A stretch of 64,000 nt of DNA from Cymbidium sinense (Eukaryota; Streptophyta; Magnoliopsida; Asparagales; Orchidaceae), in NCBI GenBank assembly GCA_021442155.1, contig CM038214.1:20981808-21045807 (forward strand). The letters are read 5' to 3'. Numbering within the stretch: position 1 is the stretch's first letter; the number at the start of each line of letters is the position of its first letter. Made by a program: the position numbers and the translations under genes. The notes beneath the pieces were generated by a model. The model was not told the DNA's origin, searched no databases, and worked only from the letters and a program-made list of their open reading frames with translations. Shown in pieces: positions 21,360 to 31,460 of this stretch.

Positions 21360-23420
21360 ACTGAACTAAACTGAAAACTGATTGAAACTGAGTTAAAATT
21401 ATGTAATTTTAGGAAAATAAACTCAAATTAGATTTGTGCTTTAATTTCTTTTTAGAATTTGAATACACACTCAACAATTTGAATATTTTAAGTGGGGCTG
21501 TTTAATTTAGGAGACATTTTTGAATTTAAAATTGGGGAAGAGATTTTTGAATTTAGAATCCATTTTGAACAAATTTGTGTATGTTGGAAATGGGTTCAAA
21601 TATTTTGAAGAGATTGATGCTTCCATTGGTTCATATTTGATTTTGGTTTTTGCATTTGGGGACGCTTTATTTAACAAATTTGAGTATGTTAAAATAAAGG
21701 ATCAAGTGATTTTATTTGGGAATTACTCATTTAGCAAATTTGGGTATGCTAAATGTGTTGTTTGAAAATAATTTTCTTCTTCTTTTGCTTCTTTTCGTGA
21801 ATCATATGTGAATTTGAAAATGGAACCTTTATTTAGCAAATTTGTGTATGCTAAATAAAGTCCAAATGTTTTCTTTTATTTTGATTTTTTGAAAGGAGGA
21901 TCTTTACTTAGCAATTTAGGTATGTTAAATAAAGAATCCAAATGTGTTTGATTTTTTATTTTTGAAAGATGGACCTTTACTTATCAAACTTGGGTATGAT
22001 AAATAAAAGATCCAAATGAGTTTTGATTTTTTTGATTTTTGAAAAGAGTATCTGCACTTAGCAAATTTGGGTTTGCTAAATGAAGAATCCAAATGTGTTT
22101 TATGTTTTGATGTTTTGATTTTTGAAATGAGGATCTTCACTTAGAAAATTTGGGTATGCTAAATGAAGAATCCAAATGTGTTTTGATTTGTGATTTTTGA
22201 TTTTGATATTTTGAAAATGAGTACTTTACTTTCCAAATTTGTGTATGCTAAATAAAGTTCAAATGTGTTTCTGATTTTGATATTTTGATTTTTGAAAAAG
22301 GGATATTCATTTAGCAAATTTGGGTATGCTAAATGAAGAATCTAGATGTATTTTGATTTTTTTTATTTTTATTTTTGAAAAGAGGATCATCACTTAGCAA
22401 ATTTGGGTATGCTAAATAAAGATTCCAAATGTGTTTTATTTTTATGATTCTATTATTTTTGAAGAGGGGGATCTTTACTTAGCAAATTTAGGTATGCTAA
22501 ATAAAGTCCAAATTTATTTTGAAAAATGAAACTCTCATTTAACAAATTTGGGTATGTTAAATGGGAGTCAATTATGTTTTATTTTTCAAAGATGAAATTT
22601 TGTTTTGTGTATGATTATTGCTTTTTTTAAAAAGAAAGAAATTCTAACTTAACACATGTGGAATGTGTTGAGTGGAATTTCAAATGGTGTAATTTTATTT
22701 GGAAATAAAGCCTCCATCCAACATATTGAATGGAGAGGCTTATTTTCAAATTTGTAATTTTTGAAAAGAAAGAAGTTCTAACTTCAACATATGTGAGAAA
22801 TGCTGAAATGGAATTTCAATGTTATGATATGATTTTATTTGAAAATGAAATCTTCTTTCAATAAATTTGGGTATATTGAAAGAGAATTGTTCATTTTCAA
22901 ATATGTGTTTTTTGAAAAGGTGATTTTTTATTTTGATTTTTTAAAGATGATTATTGATTTTATTTTTGAAAAGATGATTCTTGATTTTATTTTGGAAAAG
23001 ATGGTTGTTGATTTTATTTTTGAAAACATGATTGTTGATTAGGTTTTTTAAAAAGATGATTGTTGATTTTATTTTTTTTGAAAAGATGATTTTTGATTTT
23101 TGATTTGAAATGAAGTCTTCATTCAACAAATTTAGATATATTGAATGAAGGATGTTCATTTGTACTTTTTGAAATAGATGATTTTTGATTTTTTTTAAAT
23201 GATCCTACATGTAACAATCATGAAGATTGTTAGATGAGGTTGAAATATTTTATCATGTATATTTTGAAAAAGAACTTTTTGGAAATTATTATTTTTTAAA
23301 GGATTTAATTTTCTTTATTTTTTTTTGGAATGAACCTTTCCTTACCATAGAAATGGTAAGGAGGAAGTCTTTAGTTATTTCTTTTTATTAAATATTTATT
23401 TTCACCTATTAGGGGAACCC
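21360..23420. repeat. Chain of about 20 hairpins with co-varying stems
   Basis: Units of about 60-120 bases, each with an inverted repeat closed by a conserved loop AATTTGGGTA, separated by GAATCCAAATGTGTTTTGATTTTTGA-like spacer words. Clear examples: 21728-21755 (9-bp perfect stem), 21827-21860 (12-bp perfect stem), 22306-22337 (11-bp perfect), 22532-22567 (13 bp with one T-G pair), 22853-22886, 23117-23150 and 23340-23361 (9 bp, 4-base loop). Arms change together: TTTAGCA/TGCTAAA, TTTAACA/TGTTAAA, TTATCA/TGATAA, TTCAATA/TATTGAA. It lies upstream of Gag in the element orientation, so it is probably LTR or leader. The only long frame (22839-23042 and its complement) is repeat translation, not a gene. 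Confidence 0.8.
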
Positions 23421-23850
23421 AATAGGGGTTTCAAGACCTACATGGAGTGATGTCCTAAAACCTAAAGGATGTTAGCTAGCTTTGCTTAAGAATGAAATAA
23501 ACTAAGTGCCAACGGAAAAGAAGGATAGTCTTGGATTCATGTGAAATACAGATCCACTATCGATACTTGGAGACAATGATCATTTACCAAAGATGGAGAA
23601 AGGAACTACCCCAGCTGAGTCACTAGAAAAATCTATAGTGAAATATTTTCATCTTCATCTATCTTTGGAAAAAAAAATAAAGACAAAAATATACACTTGG
23701 TGAACACCACGTAGATCCGTAGATTTTCTCATTAGGGTGATGGGTAACATTGAATGGACCTAAGTCACCCTAATGAGAACTCCTATCTATGGGTCTTCGA
23801 TGTGCTAGAGATTCTTCCCCTACTTTACATGGAAAAATAAAGTGGTTTAG
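23421..23850. other. Right end of the gypsy element with a 15-bp perfect hairpin
   Basis: Non-repetitive sequence between the hairpin chain and the next telomere-like block. It contains a perfect 15-bp inverted repeat, TTCTCATTAGGGTGA at 23726-23740 and its complement at 23765-23779, around a 24-base loop. The boundary with TTTAGGG repeats is near 23850. No terminal TG..CA pair matching the left end could be established. Confidence 0.6.
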
Positions 23851-23894
23851 GGTTTAGGTTTTAGGTTTAGGGTTTAGGGTTTAAGATTTTTTTA
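23851..23894 (+). repeat. Short telomere-like block
   Basis: A few TTTAGGG-like heptamers between the retrotransposon end and the 3' end of GRP copy D; they end in a TTTTTTAATAGAAAAC run that is the complement of the GRP poly(A)-like junction. Confidence 0.7.
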
Positions 23895-24373
23895 ATAGAA
23901 AACAAATTCAGATTCAACATTTATTTTTTTTATTTCATCAACCAAGTATCACACCAAGTTTTTTAAGACATAAGAAATGGCATAGATCAAAAATGAGCAC
24001 CCATAGAGCAAATCAAAAACCCCATGATAAGTAGAACCATCTCTACTGTGAAGACACAATTCTATAAGCAACAGATCGGATCGACCATTCTTCTATTTCT
24101 CTAGTTCCCATCAGAACCAGCCCCACCTCTCTAGTAGCGAGATTCACCATTGCATCCCCGATCTCTCTCTAAACCACCACCATGGCTGTAACCCTTGTCG
24201 CTCCTCCCACCTCCATAACCACCACTACTCCGACCACCACCTCCATATCCACCAGCACTTCCAAATCCGCACCACCACTGCGATAATCCCCACCTCCACC
24301 TTTGATTACACAACCAGAACTAGATAGAGCTTAGTTGACGGTGATGTTCCTGCCATCGAGGTTCTGTGCATTC
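23895..24373 (-). pseudogene. GRP last-exon copy D
   Basis: Minus-strand copy starting at about 24373 next to telomere-like DNA. The frame 24131-24313 preserves SAGGYGGGGRSSGGYGGGRS and a tail ending SRY, the glycine-rich part of a plant GRP. The RRM-end segment upstream is in another frame. The 3' UTR continues to about 23900. Same structure as copies A-C. Confidence 0.75.
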
Positions 24374-25083
24374 TTTGGGTTTAGGGTTAGTTTAAGGTTA
24401 GTTTAGGTTTTATGGTTTAGTATTTAGGGGTTTGGGTTTGGGGTTTAGTGTTTAGGGTTTTAGGTTTTAGGGTTTAGGTGCTGGTTTTAGGTTTTAGGGT
24501 TTAGGGTTTATTTAAGTTTATGAGGTTGTGGTTTAGGGTTTGGTTAGGGTTTAGAGTTTAGGGTTTGGGAGTGTTTTAAGTTTAGGTTTAGGTTTAGTGA
24601 TTGGGATTGTTTTAGGGTTTAGGGTTTAGGGTTTGTGGTTTGATTTAGAGTTTAGGGTGGGTAGGTTTATAGGGTAGGTTTTATGGTAGGTAGGGTTTAA
24701 GTAGGTTTAGGATTTACGATTTAGGATTTAGGGGTTAGGGATTTTTAATTAAGTAAATGGGTAGGTTTAGGTTTAATTAGTTTATTTTTTATTTATTTGA
24801 TTTGATTTGATTTTTTCATTTTAATTTAGGTTTATTCTTTTTAATTTAGTTTAGTTTATTTATTTTAGGTTTATTTATTTTAGTTTATGTATTTTATTTT
24901 AGTTTATTTTTTAGTTTAGGATTATTTTTAGTTAAGTTTTATATTTATTTTATTTTTTATGTTTAGGTTTTTTTAAGGTTTATGTATAGGTTTTTATTTT
25001 ATTTTTTAAGGTTTATGTCTTAGTTTTTTATTTTTAGTTTATTTTTAGGTTTTATTTTTTAATTTAGGTTAAAGTTTATTTTA
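24374..25083. repeat. Telomere-like block then AT-rich block up to the gap
   Basis: TTTAGGG-like heptamers from the GRP edge to about 24740, then the junction AATTAAGTAAATGGGTAGG at 24748-24766, then AT-rich TTTATTTTAGG words to the assembly gap. Confidence 0.8.
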
Positions 25084-25183
25084 NNNNNNNNNNNNNNNNN
25101 NNNNNNNNNNNNNNNNNNNNNNNNNNNNNNNNNNNNNNNNNNNNNNNNNNNNNNNNNNNNNNNNNNNNNNNNNNNNNNNNNNN
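25084..25183. other. Assembly gap, 100 N
   Basis: Exactly 100 undetermined bases, the usual placeholder for a join of unknown size. The orientation of the whole satellite family reverses here: TTTAGGG and minus-strand GRP copies on the left, CCCTAAA and plus-strand GRP copies on the right. Confidence 0.95.
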
Positions 25184-26306
25184 TATACTCAATAAAACCT
25201 AAAACTAAAATAAATAAAAAACTTAAACCTAAATAAAATAAAAAAATAAAATAAAAACCTAAACTAAAACCTAAACTTGAACCTAAACTTAAAAAATAAA
25301 ATAAAATAAAAATAAAAACTAATATAAAATAAAATAAATAAAAGCTTAAACTAAACTAAAAAATAAAATAAAAAACCTAAATAAAATAAAAACTAAATGT
25401 AAAATAAAAATAAAATAAACCTAAATTTAAATAAATAAAAACTAAATAAAAACCTAAACCTAAAAAATAAACCTAAAATAAATATAAAATAAAACCTAAA
25501 CCCTAAACTAAAAATAAAAACCTAAACCTTAAATAAATAAAATAAAATAAACCTAAACCTAAACTAAAATAAATAAAACCTATACCTAAACCCTAAACTA
25601 AATAAAATAAAATAAACTAAAAATAAACTTAAGCCTAAACTAAAAAATAAAAAAATAAACCTAAAATAAAAACCTAAAACTTAAACCTAAAATAATAAAA
25701 TAAAATCTAAACTAAACCTAAAAATAAAAACTAAAACCTAAACCTAAAATATAAATTAAAAATAAAACTAAACTAAAAAGTAAACATAAACTAAACCTAA
25801 ACCTAAAAAGTAAACTAAAATAAATAAACCTAAACTAAAATAAATAAACCTAAAATAAATAAACCAAACTAAATAAAAATAGAAAAATAAACAAAATTAA
25901 AAATTAAAAATAAAATAAACTAATATAAATAAAAAATAAACTAAATAAACCTAAACCTACCGATATACTTATTTTTTTTTTTTAAAAAAAACCCTTAAAA
26001 CCTAAACCCTAAAATAAACCCAAAACCCTAAACCTACAACACTGAACCTAAAACCTTAAACCCTAAAGCCTAAACCTTAAACCCTAAAATCCTAAATCCT
26101 AAACCATAAACCCTATACCCTATACCCTAAACCCTAAACCCTAACCCTAAACTCTAAACCCTAAAGTCTAAACCCTAAACCCTAAACCCTAATCCCTAAA
26201 CCCTAAACCCCAAACCCTAAACCTAAACATAAAGTAACTAAATAAATTAAAAAATAAATCTAAACCCTAAAACGTGATTAACCTAAACCTAAACCTAAAC
26301 CCGAAG
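25184..26306. repeat. AT-rich block, junction motif, telomere-like block
   Basis: AAATAAAACCTAAACC-type words to about 25955, a variant junction CCTACCGATATACTTATTTT at 25955-25974, and then CCCTAAA-like heptamers to the AG at 26305-26306. The order mirrors 24374-25083 read on the opposite strand. Confidence 0.85.
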
Positions 26307-26768
26307 AATGGGTAGAACCTTGACGGTAGGAACATCACCATGTACCATGCTCGGCCTAGATGGGTTGGAGGCAAAGGCGAGGCAGCTATCAGAGGTGGTG
26401 GGAGATCTAGAGGTGCTGGATAGGAGGTGGAGGTCATTGGTAGTTATGGAGGCTGAGGAGAAAGGTTACATCCATGGTGGTGGACGAAGAGATCAGGGAT
26501 ATGATGGTGGATCCCGTTACTCAAGAGGCCCTGGGGGTTCTGATGTGAAATAGAGAAACTGAAGAATGATCGATCCGATCTAATACTTATGGAACTATGT
26601 CTTTATAGAAGAGACAATTCTAGTTATCTAGGATTTTTGACTTTCTATATGCATGCACATTTTTTATCTATGTCGTCGCATATGTCTTAGAAAACTTGGT
26701 ATGTTTCTTGGTTGATTAAATCGAGAAGAAGAAATGTTGAATTTGAATTTATTCTCTTTTAAAAAAAA
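26307..26768 (+). pseudogene. GRP last-exon copy E
   Basis: The exon begins AATGGG directly after an AG in telomere-like DNA. The first codons (N-G, then a stop in place of Q) and the L-T-V-G-T ORF starting at 26308 are one base out of the ancestral frame. The tail returns to GRP-like sequence, GYIHGGGRRDQGYDGG then SRYSRGPGGSD. The 3' UTR ends near 26760 in an A-run that passes straight into CCCTAAACC. The middle glycine-rich section is strongly altered, so it is non-functional. Confidence 0.8.
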
Positions 26769-29700
26769 CCCTAAACCTTAAACTAAAACCTAAACCCTAG
26801 GCCTAAAACCTAAACCATCAACCTTAAACCCTAAATTGTAAAAATCAAAACCCTAAACCCTAAAACCCTAAACCCTAAACCCTAAACCCTAAAACCTAAG
26901 CCCTAAACCCTAAACCATAAACCCTAAACCCTAAACCCTAAATCCTAAACCATAAACCCTGAACCCCAAAGCCTAAACCTAAACCCTAAACCCTCAACTA
27001 ACCTGAAACCCTAAACCCTAAAAAGCTAAAAAGCAAAACCTAAACTAAATAAAATGTAAAAATAAAATAAATTAAAAAACTTAAACCAAAATAAAATAAA
27101 AAATAAAAAAAAAAAAAACTAAAATAGAAGAGAAACCTAAACCTAAACATAAACCTAAACCTAAAAAAGAAAAGTAAATAAAAAATAAAAACTAAACTAA
27201 AATAAAATAAATAAAAAAATTAACTAATAAAATAAAAATAAAATTAACCTAAAATCAGATAAAATAAAAACTAAGTAAAAACCTAAACCTAAAAAATATA
27301 CTTAAAAATAAATAAATAATAAAACTTAAACCCTAATAAAAAACCTAAACCTAAAAAAATAAAATAAACCTAAACCAAAACTAAAAGAAACTTAACTAAA
27401 ATAAATAAAATTAAACCAAAACCTAAACCTAAATGAAAAAATAAACTAAAATAAAAAACCTAAATTAAAATTAATAAACCCAAAATAAATAAACTAAACT
27501 AAATAAAAATAAAATTAAAAAATATACTAATTATACTAAATAAACTAAAATAAACCTAAAAAATATATTAAATAAAACTAAACCTACCTAAATAAGAAAA
27601 ATAATAAAATAAAAAAAACCCTAACCCTAAACCCTAAACCTTAAACCCTGAACCCTAAATCTACAACCCTAAACCCTAAACCTTAAACTTTAAACCCTAA
27701 ACCCTAAAATAGAAACCCATAAACCATAAACCCTAAACCCAAAACCTTAAACCCTAAACCGTAAAACCTACAACCCTAAACCATAAACCCCAAACCCTAA
27801 ACACTAAACCCTAAACCCTAAAACTTAAAAAGTTAAACCTAAACTAAATAAAACATTAAAATAAATAAACCTAAACCTAAATAAAATAAAAACCTAAACT
27901 AAAACTAAACCTAAACCTAAACCTAATCATAAAAGTAAAATAAAATAAAAAAACTAAACTAGAATTAAATAAATAAAAACCTAAACTAAACTAAAAAATA
28001 AGATAAACCAAAAAATAAAAAACCTAAATAAAATAAAAACTAAACGTAAAATAAAAATAAAATAAACCTAAAATAAAATAAAATAAAAACTAAAGAAATA
28101 TCTAAACCTAAAATAAAACCTAAAATAAATAAAAACAAAACCTAAAACTAAACTAAAAAAAACCTAAACCTAAAATAAAAAAAATAAAATAAACCTAAAC
28201 CTAAACTAAAATAAACTAAACTAAAATAAATAAAACCTAAACCTAAAATAAACTAAAGCTAAAACCCTAAACTAAATAAAATAAAATAAACTATAATTAA
28301 ACCTAAACCTAAACTAAAAAATAAAACCTGAAAATAAACTTAAAATAAAAACATAAAACTTAAACCTTAAAAAATAAAATAAAATCCTAAACCTAAACCT
28401 AAAAATAAAAAATAAAATAAAAATAAACTAAACTAAAAAATAAACATAAACCTAAATTGAAACCTAAAAAATAAACAAAAATAAAAACCTAAACTAAATA
28501 AATAAACATAGAATAAATAAAATAAATTAATTAATAATCTAAAATAAACCTAAATAGAAAAAAATAAACTAAATAAACATAGACCTATTAGTTTGCTTAA
28601 TTTAAAAAAAACTTTAAACCTTAAACCCTAAACCTACAACCCTAAACCCTAAATCCTAAACCCTAGACCCTGAACTCTAAAAAATCATAAATCCTAAATG
28701 CTAAACTAACCCTAAACCCTAAACCCTAAATCGTAAACTTTAAACCATAAACACTAAACCCTAAATCCTAAATCCTAAACCCTAAACCCTGAACCCCAAA
28801 GCCTAAACCCTAAACCCTAAACCCCCAACTAACCTGAAACCCTAAACCCTAAAAAGCTAAAAAGCTAAACATGAACTAAATAAAATGTAAAACTAAAATA
28901 AATTAAAAAACTTAAACCAAAATAAAATAAAAAAATAAAATAAAATAAAACACTAAACTAGAACAGAAACCTAAACCTAAACATAAAAAAAAGTAAATAA
29001 AAAATAAAAACTAAATTAAAATAAAATAAATAAAAACCTTAACTAATAAAATAAAATTAAAATTAACCTAAAATCAGATAAAATAATAACTACGTAAAAA
29101 CCTAAACCTAAAAAATATACTTAAAAATAAATAAATAATAAAACTTAAAGCAAAAAAAAACCTAAACCTAAAAAAATAAAATAAACCTAAACCAAAACTA
29201 AAAGAAACTAAACTAAAATAAATAAAACTAAACCTAAACCTAAACCCAAAACCTAAACCTAAACGTAAAAAATAAACTAAAATAAAAAACCTAAACTAAA
29301 ATTAATAAACCCAAAATAAATAAACTAAAATAAATAAAAAAAATTAAAATTAAATAAAAATAAGAAATATACTAATTATACTAAATAAACTAAAATAAAC
29401 CTAAAAATATACTAAATAAAACTAAACCTACCTAAATAAGAAAAATAATAAAATAAAAAAACCCTAACCCTAAACCCTAAACCCTAAACTCAACCCTAAA
29501 CCTACAACCCTAAACCCTAAACCTTAAACTTTAAACCCTAAACCCTAAAACACAAAACCCTAAACCCTAAACCCAAAACTCTAAACCCTGAACTAAAACC
29601 TACAACCCTAAGCCCTAAACCATAAACCACAAACCCTAAACACTGAACCTTAAACCCTAAAACTTAAAAAGCTAAATCTAAACTAAATAAAATATTAAAA

Positions 29701-31460
29701 TAAATAAATAAATAAACCTAAACCTAAATAAAATAAAAAAATAAAATAAAATAAAAACCTAAACTAAAACCTAAACCAAAACCTATACCTAATCATAAAA
29801 GTAAAATAAAATAAAAAAACTAAACTAAAATTAAATAAATAAAAACCTAAACTAAACTTAAAAATAAGATAAACCAAAAAAAACCTAAATAAAATAAAAA
29901 CTAAACATAAAATAAAAATAAAATAAACCTAAAATAAAATAAAATAAAAACTAAAGAAAAACCTAAACCTAAAAATAAATCCTAAAATAAATAAAAAACA
30001 AAACCTAAAACTAAACTAGAAAAAACCAAAACCTAAAATAAAAAAAATAAAATAAACCTAAACCTAAACTAAAATAAACTAAACTAAAATAAATAAAACC
30101 TAAACCTAAAATAAACTAAAGCTAAAACCCTAAACTAAATAAAATAAAATAAATTATAATTAAACCTAAACCTAAACTAAAAAATAAAACCTAAAAATAA
30201 ACTTAAAATAAAAACTTAAAACTTAAACTTAAAAAAATAAAATAAAAACCTAAACCTAAACCTAAAAATAAAAAATAAAATAAAAATAAAACTAAACTAA
30301 AAAATAAACATAAACCTAAATTGAAACCTAAAAAATAAACAAAAATAAAAACCTAAACTAAAATAAATAAACATAGAATAAATAAAATAAACTAAATAAA
30401 AATATAAAATAAACTTAAATAGAAAGAAAATAATAAAATAAACTAAATAAACTTAAACCTACTGGTTTGCTTAATTTCAAAAAAACTTTAAACCTTAAAA
30501 CCTAAACCTACAACCCTAAACCCTAAATCCTAAACCCTAGACCCTGAACTCTAAAAAACCCTGAACCCTAAACTAACCCTAAACCCTGAACCCTAAACCG
30601 TAAACCCTAAATCTTAAACTTTAAACCCTAAACCCTAACCCTAACCCTAAACCCTAAACCCTAAACCCTAAACCTAAAACCTTCTAAACCTAAACCTTAA
30701 AACTAAACCTAAGTTTAAACCTTAAACCCAAAATTAAAACTAAACCCTAAACCCTTAGCCTAAACCTAAACCCTAAAACCTAAAATCCTAAATCTTAAAC
30801 CCCAAACACTAAAAACCTTAAACCTTAAAGCTTAAACCCAAAACCCTAAATGAACCCTAAACCCTTGACCCTAAACACTCAAATCCCTAAATCTTAAAGC
30901 CTAAACACACCCTAAACCCTAAACACTAACCCTAAATCCTAAACCCTAAAATCTTAAACTAAAAACCCTAAACACTAAACCCTAAACCCTAAACCCTAAA
31001 CCCTAAAAACTTAAAACATAAACCTAAACTAAATAAAACCTAAAAATAAAATAAATAAAAAAACCTAAACCTAAATAAAATAAAATAAAAACATAAAATA
31101 AAAACCTAAACTAAAACCTAAACCTAAACCTAAAAATAAAACAAAATAAAAATGAAAATAATACAAAATAAAATAAATAAAAACCTAAACTAAACTCAAA
31201 AATAAAATAAACCTAATAATAAAAAATCTAAATAAAATAAAAACTAAAAATAAAATAAACCTAAAAATAAATAAAATAAAAACTAAATAAAAACCTAAAC
31301 CTAAAAATAAACCTAAAACTAAAACATATAAATAAATAAAAAATGAAACCTAAACCCTAAAAAACCAAACCTTAAATAAAAATAAAATAAACCTAAACCC
31401 TAAACCCTAAACCCTAAACCCTAAACCCTAAACCCTAAACGCTAAACCCTAAACCTTAAA
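26769..31460. repeat. Alternating telomere-like and AT-rich blocks with a ~1.85 kb tandem duplication
   Basis: Telomere-like islands at about 26769-27020, 27616-27830, 28610-28850, 29459-29665, 30481-31015 and 31390-31460 alternate with A-rich AAATAAAACC blocks. The segment starting ACCTGAAACCCTAAACCC at 27001 recurs at 28832, and GTTTGCTTAATTT at 28591 recurs at 30464, giving offsets of 1831 and 1873, so about 1.85 kb is tandemly duplicated. No genes. Confidence 0.85.

Larger units (their letters stand above)
9780..23850 (-). mobile_element. Decayed Ty3/gypsy LTR retrotransposon
   Basis: A 14-kb block of ordinary composition interrupts the satellite. On the minus strand the remnants run, from right to left, Gag (about 18900-19330), zinc-knuckle (about 18370-18440), protease (16573-17247), RT (about 14600-15880), RNase H (about 13960-14500) and integrase (12640-13873). 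RT before integrase is Ty3/gypsy order. All domains carry stops or frameshifts. Non-coding arms flank the coding part (9780-12640 and 21360-23850), but by eye they are not similar to each other, so I could not define a pair of LTRs, a primer-binding site or a target duplication. It may be a composite of more than one insertion. Confidence 0.85.

Noticed and set aside
21560..22567. CRISPR-like array (regular repeats and spacers)
   Set aside because: The setting is plant nuclear repeat DNA, repeats diverge in the stem and the spacers are themselves repeated; the pattern is a hairpin-bearing tandem repeat.
22839..23159. Frames with repeated FEKMI/DFI peptides on + and NKINNHL on -
   Set aside because: Translation of GATTTTATTTTTGAAAAGATGAT repeats in the hairpin region; no coding features.
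9780..23850. Pair of LTRs of about 2.5-2.9 kb
   Set aside because: No shared sequence seen between the two arms by eye, so I did not annotate LTRs.
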